From Streptomyces globisporus (lineage in GTDB: Bacteria > Actinomycetota > Actinomycetes > Streptomycetales > Streptomycetaceae): a stretch of DNA of 50,357 nt. A program made the translations under genes and the position numbers. This document shows, piece after piece, positions 17,901-26,600 of the stretch. Positions within the stretch are counted from its first letter, which is position 1, and every line of letters starts with the position of its first letter. The stretch lies in NCBI RefSeq assembly GCF_003501885.1, contig NZ_QWFA01000033.1:1-50357 (forward strand), in the 5' to 3' direction. The notes beneath the pieces are model-generated. The model worked only from the letters and a program-made list of their open reading frames with translations, was not told where the DNA came from and did no database searches.

Positions 17901-18506
17901 ATGCTGAAAGTGGGCCTGACCGGCGGCATCGGCGCCGGCAAGAGCGAAGTGTCGCGGCTGCTCGTCTCGTACGGCGCCGTCCTCATCGATTCCGACCTGA
18001 TCGCCCGCGAGGTAGTCGAGCCCGGAACGCCCGGACTCGCGGCCGTCGTCGAGGAGTTCGGGCCGGACGTCCTGACCGCCGAAGGCACCCTGGACCGCCC
18101 GGCGCTCGGTGCGCTCGTCTTCGCCGACGACGGGCGGCGGGCCGCCCTCAACGCGATCGTCCACCCCTTGGTGGGCGCCCGTGCGGCCGAACTGGAGCGG
18201 GCGGCTCCCGAGGACGCCGTCGTCGTCCACGACGTCCCCCTCCTCACCGAGAACGGGCTCGCCCCTCTCTACGACCTGGTCGTGGTCGTCGACGCCTCCG
18301 CCGAGACCCAGCTCGACCGGCTCGTGACGCTGCGCGGAATGACGGAGTCCGACGCCCGTGCCAGGATGACCGCCCAGGCCACCCGCGAGGAGCGCCGGGC
18401 CGTCGCCGACCTGATCGTGGACAACGACGGGCCCCGGGAGGCGCTGGAGGCCCGGGTCCGCGAGGTCTGGGACGAGCTGGCCCGCAGGGCTGCCGCCGCC
18501 GGCTGA
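17901..18506 (+). CDS. coaE: Dephospho-CoA kinase
   Basis: A 201-residue enzyme catalysing the last step of coenzyme A synthesis, ATP-dependent phosphorylation of the 3'-hydroxyl of dephospho-CoA. The P-loop [11 protein letters not shown] lies at residues 5-15, followed by [26 protein letters not shown] and the lid segment [11 protein letters not shown]. Length is as in other actinobacteria without the extra GrpB domain found in mycobacteria. TAGGCT ends 7 nt before the ATG, with CTGACC 16 nt further upstream, so a leaderless secondary promoter inside the PAC2 end is possible. Confidence 0.97.
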   Translation: MLKVGLTGGIGAGKSEVSRLLVSYGAVLIDSDLIAREVVEPGTPGLAAVVEEFGPDVLTAEGTLDRPALGALVFADDGRRAALNAIVHPLVGARAAELERAAPEDAVVVHDVPLLTENGLAPLYDLVVVVDASAETQLDRLVTLRGMTESDARARMTAQATREERRAVADLIVDNDGPREALEARVREVWDELARRAAAAG

Positions 18507-18639
18507 ACGCGGCCGGTGGTAACGCGACCGGCGGGAACGCTCCGGCCGGAATAGCGGAGCCGGGGCGGACGTTGGACACGCGCGAGGAAGCGACGGTGGA
18601 CCCGCGCGAGGAGACCGCGAGAGAGGAAGGGACGCGACC

Positions 18640-19008
18640 GTGCCCGAGAGGAACCCGGAGACCGACGTCATCGACTTCCGCGCGGCCGAGCACCTGCTCG
18701 ACGCCCGGGACCCCCGGGGCGCCGTCAAGCTCCTCGACTCGGTGATCGCCGCCCACCCGGAGAACACCGCCGCCCGGCTGCTCCGGGCCCGCGCCTTCTT
18801 CGCCGCCGCCCAACTGCGCCCCGCCGAGCTGGAGTTCGAGCTGGTCCTGGAGCGCGAGCCGGACAACGCGTTCGCCCACTTCGCCCTGGCCCGCACCTTC
18901 GAACGCTCCGGCAACCCGGAGCGGGCGACCCGGCACTTCCGCCTGGCCGCGGCGCTGGACCCGAAGCCGGAGTACCTGCGGGCGGCGAAGTTCGACGAGC
19001 GGGACTGA
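18640..19008 (+). CDS. Tetratricopeptide repeat protein
   Basis: A 122-residue, almost entirely helical protein with about three TPR units. Examples are A-E-H-L-L-D-A-R-D-P-R-G-A-V-K-L-L-D, A-R-A-F-F-A-A-A-Q-L-R-P-A-E-L-E-F and A-H-F-A-L-A-R-T-F-E-R-S-G-N-P-E-R-A. TPR scaffolds mediate protein contacts; no enzymatic function is indicated. Homologs next to coaE are common in streptomycetes. Starts at GTG 18640 after GAGAGGAAGG. It may be co-transcribed with coaE across a 133-nt gap. Confidence 0.87.
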   Translation: MPERNPETDVIDFRAAEHLLDARDPRGAVKLLDSVIAAHPENTAARLLRARAFFAAAQLRPAELEFELVLEREPDNAFAHFALARTFERSGNPERATRHFRLAAALDPKPEYLRAAKFDERD

Positions 19009-19060
19009 CGGGGCGGCAGCCCGGAGCCTTCGGACAGCCGCGCGCCCCCACTCCGTACGG

Positions 19061-20248
19061 TCAGCCGGTCGCGAGGGCGGCTGATGCGTCGATCAGGGCG
19101 AGTTGGCCCGGGCCGGCCCTCCGGGACCGGGCCTCCGCCACGAACCGGGCCAGCTCGGCGCGGAGCGTGGCGGAGTCGATGAGCCTGATCGCGGGCAGTG
19201 TGGCGTCCATGATCAGGCAGGCGTCGTCGAGGCGGTCGAGGCCGGCCAGGGCTGTCGCCTGCCGCACCGCGAAGCGGGCCCTGGAGTTGCTGTCCGACGG
19301 AACGGCCGGTCCGCACGCGGATGCGAAGAGGTCGGCGGCCGGGCCGAAGCGACGGAGGCCGAGCAGGCAGGATGCTTCGAGCAGATGTGAGCTGCCGTTC
19401 CGGATGCGCGGGCCCCAGTGCGGTGGGCTGCCGCCGGTGTTCTCGGCGGCGTGGCTCCGGAACCGCTCCAACGCGCCCCGGCAGGCTCCGGCGTCACCGC
19501 GGCTTGCATGGCCCAGAGCCGCGCGCCGCGCGGCGTGGGCGCGGATCACCGGGTTGGCCGCCGGGTGCCGGGCCGCCTGATCCGCGAATCCGATCGCCGC
19601 GCCGGTGTCGCCGCGGTGCTGGGCGATGAACGCCTTGCGGGTCAGGGCATACGCGGCCACCGTTTCGTCCCCGCCGTCCGCACCCCAGCGGACCGCGAGA
19701 TTCGTCCAGCGCAAGGCCTCCGCCGAATTTCCCGCCTCCTGCGCCATCCATCCCGTGTACTCGGCGAACTTCGACGCCAGCAACCAGATCTCGGCACGCT
19801 GCTCGCCGACGGCGCGCTGACCGGTGTCCGTCAGGATGCGGATGATCGATTTGATCGAAGCGGTGACGAACCTCGGTCCGGTCGATCTGCCGATGCCCTT
19901 CAGCTCCCCCAGGACCCGCTCGTACCCGGCGATCACCGGTCCGGAGTCGACGATGCCGTCGTCCCGGGTGTCGCGGCGCCCGGACCCGGCCAGCTCGATC
20001 AGTTCCCCGTCGGCACCGAAGGCCGCGTCGCAGGCCGCCGCCACGGCGGGTGAAGGGTTGCGCAGTCCGTTCTCCAGATTGCAGATCTGCCCCTCGGACA
20101 CATTGGCCCGCCGGGCGACCTCACGCACACTCCAGCCGCGACGTGCCCGGAGCGTGGAGAGGACGACGCCGAAGTCGCCCGGCGGCAGAGGCGTGCTGCT
20201 GGAGTTCCCCGCCGAAGCCGTCCCTGCTGTGCGCTCTGCCGCGTCCAT
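19061..20248 (-). CDS. HTH (XRE-type) regulator with helical C-terminal domain
   Basis: A 395-residue protein. Residues about 24-80 are an XRE/Cro-type helix-turn-helix (L-R-A-R-R-G-W-S-V-R-E-V-A-R-R-A-N-V-S-E-G-Q-I...N-G). The rest is alpha-helical and repeat-like (A-E-A-L-R-W-T-N-L-A-V-R-W, G-D-T-G-A-A-I-G-F-A-D), as in TPR-containing streptomycete regulators. It is transcribed divergently from the TIR/STAND operon, and the intergenic region holds a perfect 12-bp-arm inverted repeat, so it probably controls that operon and itself. Whether it represses or activates is not shown. Confidence 0.88.
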   Translation of the reverse strand: MDAAERTAGTASAGNSSSTPLPPGDFGVVLSTLRARRGWSVREVARRANVSEGQICNLENGLRNPSPAVAAACDAAFGADGELIELAGSGRRDTRDDGIVDSGPVIAGYERVLGELKGIGRSTGPRFVTASIKSIIRILTDTGQRAVGEQRAEIWLLASKFAEYTGWMAQEAGNSAEALRWTNLAVRWGADGGDETVAAYALTRKAFIAQHRGDTGAAIGFADQAARHPAANPVIRAHAARRAALGHASRGDAGACRGALERFRSHAAENTGGSPPHWGPRIRNGSSHLLEASCLLGLRRFGPAADLFASACGPAVPSDSNSRARFAVRQATALAGLDRLDDACLIMDATLPAIRLIDSATLRAELARFVAEARSRRAGPGQLALIDASAALATG

Positions 20249-20272
20249 ACCCGCCAGCGTACGGAGACGTAC

Positions 20273-20304
20273 GGCAGCTATTCAATCCTCGGTGAATAGC
20301 TGCC
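20273..20304. promoter_or_regulatory. Operator: perfect 12-bp-arm inverted repeat
   Basis: GGCAGCTATTCA (20273-20284), 8 nt, TGAATAGCTGCC (20293-20304). It is the only extended palindrome in the divergent gap between the HTH regulator and the TIR gene, 24 nt upstream of the regulator's ATG on one side. It covers the -35 zone of a TAGGGT (20323-20328) -10 element on the other. Most likely the regulator's binding site. Confidence 0.75.
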
Positions 20305-20372
20305 GGGGGATTGCTCCGCCCCTAGGGTGAGCACGATCCTCGCAGTCAACTCCTGGTGAAGAGAGGGTAATT

Positions 20373-20969
20373 GTGCCGCGCGTCTTCCTCAGCTTTCGTA
20401 AACGGGATTCCCGGTGGATGCGGGAGAGCGTCTATCGCGCGCTGTCCGACCGCCTGGGGGCCGAGGAGATCTTCAAGTCGAGCGAGTCGATACCGCCCGG
20501 TGCCGATTTCGCCGAGGTACTGGTGAACCAGGCCGCCGCATGCAAGCTCATGTGCGTACTGATCGGACCGGGGTGGCTCGACGCGCGGAGCGAGGACGGT
20601 GTGCGGCTCCTGGACCGGGCTCATGACTGGGTCCGTCTGGAGATCGCGACGGCTCTGCGCGCGGGAAACCGCGTGGTCCCGGTGCTCCTGGGCGACGCGA
20701 CCATGCTGCCCGACGTCTCGGAGCTTCCGGTCGAGATCGCGGAGCTGGGACGCCTGCAGTTCCTCCGGGTCCCGGAGGCCCATCTGCCGGACGGCCTGAA
20801 GCAGTTGGGCGACGAGCTGGCGGCTCTCCTGCCCGGTGCCGCAGCCGGCCCGGGGCCGGCTGCGGCACCGACCGCGGAACCCGGCCCGCCCGCGACCATG
20901 ACGGCCCATGTGTCCGGTGGCGGCAGCGCCTACCAGGCGGCCCGTGACCAGACGATCAACCTGACGTGA
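20373..20969 (+). CDS. TIR-domain effector with C-terminal amyloid-like motif
   Basis: A 198-residue protein. Residues 1-152 form a TIR domain: R-V-F-L-S-F is the first strand, and D-W-V-R-L-E-I-A-T-A-L (85-95) parallels the D-W-V-H-K-E-I-V-T-A-L segment of SARM1, placing the catalytic NADase glutamate at E90. NAD-cleaving activity is therefore plausible. After a Pro/Ala linker (153-176) comes A-H-V-S-G-G-G-S-A-Y-Q-A-A-R-D-Q-T-I-N (178-196), a motif repeated in two other proteins of this operon. GTG 20373 has GAGAGG upstream. The first gene of the operon, 10 nt before the pseudokinase gene. Expected to act as a death-type effector recruited by the STAND protein. Confidence 0.85.
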   Translation: MPRVFLSFRKRDSRWMRESVYRALSDRLGAEEIFKSSESIPPGADFAEVLVNQAAACKLMCVLIGPGWLDARSEDGVRLLDRAHDWVRLEIATALRAGNRVVPVLLGDATMLPDVSELPVEIAELGRLQFLRVPEAHLPDGLKQLGDELAALLPGAAAGPGPAAAPTAEPGPPATMTAHVSGGGSAYQAARDQTINLT

Positions 20970-20979
20970 GGGGCTGACG

Positions 20980-23190
20980 ATGGACCTTCCAGGAGCCGGG
21001 CGGAATCGGCGGATCGGGCCGTACGGGTTGCTCGGAAGAGGGCGCACGGTCGGCGGAAGCGAACTCTTCGCAGCCCGCACGGACGAGGGATTGCTGGTCA
21101 CGGTCACGGTCGTGGGGCCCGACCTGGCCGCGACCCCGGGGTTCCGGGACCGGTTACGAGCCTCCGTCGAGGCAGCACGGAGACTGACCGGAGCCTTCCT
21201 CGTACCCGTGGTGGATGCCGATGCCGACGCCCCGGTTCCCTGGGTGGCGACCCGGTTCACCGCCGGGCTGCCGCTCCGGCACGCGGTGGACCGGCACGGC
21301 GCCCTGGCGGAGCCGGCTCTGCGCGTGCTCGCCGACGGCCTCGCCCGAGCGCTGGCCGCCCTCCACGGGTCCGGAACGGTCCACGGTGAGGTGGATCCGG
21401 ACTCGGTGCTGCTGACCATGGACGGCCCCCGCATCAGCGCCCTGGGGCTGGTGGGAGCCACCGCGAGTCCGCCACCGTCGGCCACGGACGACATGCTCGA
21501 CCTCGGGTCGACCGTGCTGTACGCCGCTTCCGGAGGTGAGCAGGACACGGATGCCCTGCCCGCGTCGCTGCGCGAGGTCATCGGCGGCTGCCTGTACCCG
21601 GAGTCGTCGGACCGCCCCACGGCCGAGCAGCTCGTCGACTACCTGGAGCATCAGGGGCTGCCCGCGCCGGAAGGCGGTTGGCTGCCGCCGGCGGTGACCG
21701 CCGACATGGCAGCGGCGGCCGCGGCGGTCGGCTCCGCCCGTGCCGTCCAGGTCCCCGTTCCGCCACGGCCGGTCCGCGCCCCCGGAACAGGTGTCAGCCG
21801 CCGGAACGTGCTTCTTGGCATAGCCGGAGGCGCGGCGCTGCTCGGCGGAGGGGCGGCGGCACTCGCGTTCTCCGGCGACTCGGCCCCGCCCCCCGAGGGT
21901 CGGGCGGGCGGACTCGGGACCACCGCGCGGCCCACCCGTCCGTCGGGCGCGCGCACCACGTCCGCCCCCTCCCCGTCGCCGTCATCGGCGGACGGGCCGG
22001 AACCGGTCGTGCTGGCCGGACCCGACGCCGTCAAGGCCTGGTCACGGACCGGGAAGCGCGCCCCCACCTGTCTGGAAGCCTCCGACAAGGTGGTCATGGT
22101 GGTCACGGACAAGGCCACCTCGTTCATGGAGGCCGCGAGCGGGGACCGCGCGTTCGAAGCGCTCAACGCGAGGAAGACCTTCGGTGCGAACTCGAGCCAC
22201 CACCCCACGGCCTACGCGGACGGAGTGTTCTACCTGTTCTGCGAGACACCGGGGCAGTTCGACCTGCTGGCGGCGTTCGACGCCGCCGACGGGAAGGTGA
22301 AGTGGGCGGTCAGCCTCGCCGCGAGCGATCCGGGCGGGGCCAAGATCGTGTCGAACTACGGCAGGCAGTACCTGGCGGCTTCGGGCGGCACCGTCTACGT
22401 ATGCGGCTTGGTGCGCGACGGCAAGTTCTCGGTCGACGCCCCGAAGACCGGCTACATCAGGGCGTTGTCCGCCACCACCGGGAAGAAGCTGTGGCAGGTG
22501 CAGGGCACGGACATCAACAACGTGCTCGTGCCGCCCTCCGGTTCCCGTCTGCTGGCCGCCTCGGCCGTCCCGGCGAAGCAGCCCGGCCGGGTCCAGATGA
22601 TCGACGCCGCCAGGAAGGGCGCCCGTGGCTGGAAGGTGCCCCTGCGCTATCCCTCGGGCTACTTCAGCAGCGGCTGGCCGTTGACCGGCTACGCGGACGG
22701 GAACTTCCTCTTCGCGGGCGGCAAGGGCGACACGCTCTCCGTCGTCGACGCGGCCACCGGAACCGAGAAGTGGCATCAACGCTTCGAGGCGAGGAACGGG
22801 GACCGGGTCAGCATGGGAACGCCGTTCTCCAGCCCGGACGGCGCGACCGTCTACGTACCGATCGGCAGCGATTTGGCGGCCCTGTCCATGGCCGATGGCA
22901 CGCTCCGGTGGGTCGCGACGCTCGACGGCGCCAGTGACACGGGCGGTGCCAACCTCTTCACTGCGTCCCTCGGGCTGGGCGGCAGACACGCGCTCTGTTC
23001 GGCCGACACCGTCTTCGCCACGGACAGCGCCAAGACGTTGTGGGCCATCGACGCGGCCACCGGCAGGGCCAGGTGGAAGTACAGCGACCCGAGCCAGCCC
23101 GACGTGGGATTCCGGTGGACGGTGGGCGGCGACCGGGTGTTCATCGCCTCCCACCTGACCATGACCGCGATCGCTGCCTACGGGCGCTGA
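20980..23190 (+). CDS. Membrane pseudokinase with PQQ-like beta-propeller
   Basis: A 736-residue protein. Residues 11-225 follow the Ser/Thr kinase fold (I-G-P-Y-G-L-L-G-R-G start), but the catalytic residues are lost. The HRDLKPxN loop reads H-G-E-V-D-P-D-S-V (135-143), DFG is A-L-G (154-156), and the VAVK lysine strand is L-V-T-V-T-V-V. It should not phosphorylate. A membrane helix (about 275-297, preceded by S-R-R-N) and a Ser/Pro/Thr linker lead to a PQQ/BamB-like propeller (about 345-736). Its blades include A-A-F-D-A-A-D-G-K-V-K-W, S-A-T-T-G-K-K-L-W and D-A-A-T-G-T-E-K-W. Topology suggests a cytoplasmic pseudokinase and an external sensor. Its place inside the TIR/STAND operon is the odd point. 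Confidence 0.87.
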   Translation: MDLPGAGRNRRIGPYGLLGRGRTVGGSELFAARTDEGLLVTVTVVGPDLAATPGFRDRLRASVEAARRLTGAFLVPVVDADADAPVPWVATRFTAGLPLRHAVDRHGALAEPALRVLADGLARALAALHGSGTVHGEVDPDSVLLTMDGPRISALGLVGATASPPPSATDDMLDLGSTVLYAASGGEQDTDALPASLREVIGGCLYPESSDRPTAEQLVDYLEHQGLPAPEGGWLPPAVTADMAAAAAAVGSARAVQVPVPPRPVRAPGTGVSRRNVLLGIAGGAALLGGGAAALAFSGDSAPPPEGRAGGLGTTARPTRPSGARTTSAPSPSPSSADGPEPVVLAGPDAVKAWSRTGKRAPTCLEASDKVVMVVTDKATSFMEAASGDRAFEALNARKTFGANSSHHPTAYADGVFYLFCETPGQFDLLAAFDAADGKVKWAVSLAASDPGGAKIVSNYGRQYLAASGGTVYVCGLVRDGKFSVDAPKTGYIRALSATTGKKLWQVQGTDINNVLVPPSGSRLLAASAVPAKQPGRVQMIDAARKGARGWKVPLRYPSGYFSSGWPLTGYADGNFLFAGGKGDTLSVVDAATGTEKWHQRFEARNGDRVSMGTPFSSPDGATVYVPIGSDLAALSMADGTLRWVATLDGASDTGGANLFTASLGLGGRHALCSADTVFATDSAKTLWAIDAATGRARWKYSDPSQPDVGFRWTVGGDRVFIASHLTMTAIAAYGR

Positions 23191-23209
23191 GGAACAGAGA
23201 GAAGAGGAC

Positions 23210-23641
23210 ATGGAGACGAGTGTGGAGCTCGCCGGGCTGGCAACGGCGGCCGCGGCTCGCCTGATCGACCTGCTGGCGACGGACGGCTGGGACGCGATCA
23301 AGGCGTCGGTCCTGTCGCTGTGGCGGACCGCGCACCCGGAGCGCGTCGAGGAGGAACTCGATGACGCCCGAGCCGAGTTGATCCAGGCGGAGCAGGCCGG
23401 TGGTGACGCGGAACTGCCCGGGCTGCTGGCCGCCGAATGGCGGGCCCGGATCATCCGCCTCCTGGCCACGCGGCCGGACACCGTGGACGAGCTGCGCGCG
23501 TTGCTCGCCGGGGACCTGCGTACCGTCGCGGCTCCGGAGCAGCGGATCACGGGCTCGCTGACGCTGGAAGCGCACGTCTCGGGTGGCGACGCGTTCCAGG
23601 CAGGACGGGACATGAACGTCACCAGGGGCGGACAGTCGTGA
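23210..23641 (+). CDS. Small helical protein with C-terminal amyloid-like motif
   Basis: A 143-residue protein I do not recognise by family name. Residues 1-103 look like a bundle of amphipathic helices (A-A-A-A-R-L-I-D-L-L, W-D-A-I-K-A-S-V-L-S-L-W, E-E-E-L-D-D-A-R-A-E-L, D-T-V-D-E-L-R-A-L-L). Residues 121-138 read A-H-V-S-G-G-D-A-F-Q-A-G-R-D-M-N-V-T, nearly the same as the TIR protein's tail. A helical bundle joined to such a motif resembles the Bell/HeLo-like membrane-targeting effectors reported in amyloid-signalling clusters; that is inference. AGAGAAGAGG precedes the ATG. Its stop overlaps the next gene's start by 4 nt (GTGA). Confidence 0.75.
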   Translation: METSVELAGLATAAAARLIDLLATDGWDAIKASVLSLWRTAHPERVEEELDDARAELIQAEQAGGDAELPGLLAAEWRARIIRLLATRPDTVDELRALLAGDLRTVAAPEQRITGSLTLEAHVSGGDAFQAGRDMNVTRGGQS

Positions 23642-26600
23642 CGGAGGACAGCACCGGCGCCCCGCCCCCCGGCAGGCCGCCCCGCTGGCAGCCGAGGAAT
23701 CAGCAGGGGAGTGTGACCGGCGGAGGCAGCCTCTACCAGGCGGGCCGGGACCTCCACGTCCGCCACGGCGACGAAGGACGCAGAACCGTGCCCGGCCCGG
23801 GCGCCGACCGGGTGCGGTGCCCGTACCCGGGCTTGGCCCCGTTCAGCGCCGAGCACAGACAGTGGTTCCACGGCCGCGAGCGGATGGTCCACCTCGTGTG
23901 CGAGAGGATGGACGCCCGCATGCGTGAGGGCGGTCCTCTGGTGCTGATCGGCCCTTCGGGAGCCGGTAAGTCGTCCCTGCTCGCGGCCGGAGTGCTGCCG
24001 GCTCTCGACGAGGGCCGGCTTCCGGTGGCGGGATCCAGCACCTGGCCACGGCTGCTGCTCACCCCGACGGCCTCCCCGGCCCTGGCGGTGGCGGCCGCCG
24101 CCGGGCTCGACGCCGAGACCGCCCGGCGGACGGTGCCGGAGTGGCGGGCCGATCCCGCACAGTGTGTGGCCGAGCTGCGCGAGCTCACCGCAGCCGAAGA
24201 GGCGGTGTCCACCGACCGGACCCGCTCGACGGGGCTGGTCGTCGTGGTCGACCAGTTCGAGGAGGTCTTCACGGCCTGCGGGGACGAGACCGAACGGGAA
24301 TGGCTCATCGACGTGCTCGACCGTCTCGCCCGGCCCGAAGGCGGTGCGGTCGTGGTTCTGGGGGTACGCGCGGACTTCTACGCCGCGTGTACGGCTCATC
24401 CGCAGCTCCGGGCGGCACTCCGGGCCGGACCGGTCCTGCTGGAGCCGATGACGCAGGCCGAACTCAAGGACGCGATCCGGCGCCCCGCCGCCGATGTCGG
24501 ACTCGACGTCGAGGACGGCCTGGTCGAGGTACTGCTGGCGGACCTGGGCGCGGTGGACGGGCCGGCCGGTACGGGCAGCACGGGCCGGCTGCCCCTGCTC
24601 GCCCACGCGCTGCGCGCCACCTGGCAGCAGCGCCACGGACACACACTCACCGTGGACGGATACCGCGTGACCGGCGGCATCCAGGGTGCCATCGCCACCA
24701 CGGCGAACAGGCTCTACGACACTCTGCCGCCGCCCTGCCACGACGCCGCACGGTGGGTGTTCCTGCGGCTCGTCATCGTCGGGCGGGACGCCGACGACAG
24801 CCGCCGCCGCGTCCGGAACGACGAACTGCTGCGTAACGCACCGGACCCGGAGGCCGCCGCCAGAGTCCTGGACGACTTCACCCGCGGCCGGTTGCTGACA
24901 CGGGACCAGGACACGGTCGTGATGACCCATGAGGTGCTCATCCGTGCCTGGCCCCGGCTACGGGGCTGGATCGAGCATGACCGCAACGGGAACCTCGTAC
25001 GACAAGAGGTGGAGGAGGCGGCCGCGGCCTGGGAACAGGCCGGCCGGGAGGCCGCCGCGCTGTATCGCGGAAACCGGCTGGCGGCCGCCCTGGCCTGGTC
25101 GGAGACGCGCGATACGGAACTCAGCGGCTCCGCACGGGCGTTCCTGGCGGCCGCCCACCGCCACCAGCGGCGTGGGCAGCACCTGCGGCGCGCGGCGGTC
25201 GCCACCATCACCGCCCTGGCCGTGGTCGCCTCGATGGCCGCCGTCTTCGCCTTCCGGCAGGAGTCCCAGGCCAGGCAGGCCACCGACGAGGCCGTGGCGG
25301 CACTCGACCGGGCGATCAACGCCGCGGTCACCTCCGCGTCCGTACAACTGGCGCCGACCGACCCCTCGCTGTCCGCCCAACTCGCGCTGACTTCCTACCG
25401 CATGGACCCGACGGCGGATGCGGCGTCCCGGCTCCTCACGACCGCGAACACGCCCCTGGCCACCCGGCTCCCCGGCCCACCGGACGGGGTACGAACCGTG
25501 GCCTACAGCCCCGACGGGCACATGCTGGCGGCCGGGAACCTCCACCAGAACCTCGTCCGGCTGTGGGACGTCTCCGATCCCGGACGCCCGGTCGTGCTGG
25601 GCCGGCCCGTTCCGGTGGACCGTTCCGTCACGTCGATCCGGTCGCTCGCGTTCAGCCCGGACGGCCGGGTGCTGGCCATCGGCGGCCACACCAGCGACCA
25701 CGGCGACGGCGGTTCCGGAGGATTCACCGAACTGTGGAGCCTGAGGAGCCCCAGCCACCCCGTCCTGCTCGGACGGCTGAAGAGTCCCGGCGTCCAGGGC
25801 TTCGACGCCGCCACGGTCGTCGAGTCGCTGGCGTTCAGTCCCGACGGCCGGACGCTGGCGGCCGGATGGCATGCGGGCCTGGTCAGTCTGTGGGACGTCA
25901 CCCGCCCCGACGCCGCCCGCCCCGTGGGGAAGCCGGTGAACCTCCACTGTCCCGATGTCTTCTCCCACCGGATCGCCTTCAGCCCCGCCGGACACACCTT
26001 GGCCGGGGCGTGCGACGACGAAGCCGGCACGATCGGCCTGTGGGACCTCACCGACCCGGACCGTCCCGACCGTGGCCGGACCGTGAAGGCCGGGAGCCCC
26101 GTGTACGCTCTCGCGTTCAGTCCCGACGGCCGGACCTTGGCTGCCGGGGCGAGGGACAGCGCGCTCCACGTGTGGAAGGGAGCCGACACCGACCGCCCGA
26201 CCCGCCTGGGCAAGCCCTTGAAAGGCCCCACTCAGCCCTTCCTGTCGGTGGCGTTCAGCCCCGACGGGAGCACCCTCGCGGCGGGCAGCGCCGACCACAG
26301 CATCCACCTGTGGAACGTCACCCACCCCAAGACCATCACTCTCCTGGGCCGACCGCTGACCGGCCCCGGTTCCCAGGTCACCGATGTGGTGTTCAGCCCG
26401 GACAGCCGGACTCTCGCCGCCGGCAACAGCGACGGCAACGTCGATCTGTGGAGTCTGCCGCCGACCCGGATCATCGGAGCGGGAGGAAACGTGTCGTCCG
26501 TGGCGTTCAGCCCGGACGGACGCACCCTGGCCGCGGCGAACCAGAACGCGACCGTCTCCCTGTGGAACACCGCCGACCCCAACAATCCGGTTCCTCGCGG

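Noticed and set aside
20249..20372. LexA-type SOS box in the immune operon control region
   Set aside because: The palindrome GGCAGCTATTCA-N8-TGAATAGCTGCC does not match the GAAC-N4-GTTC actinobacterial SOS box.
22042..24930. 962-codon open frame antisense to the pseudokinase and STAND genes
   Set aside because: Conflicts with genes that have clear domains, ribosome sites and overlaps; its composition is that of a shadow.
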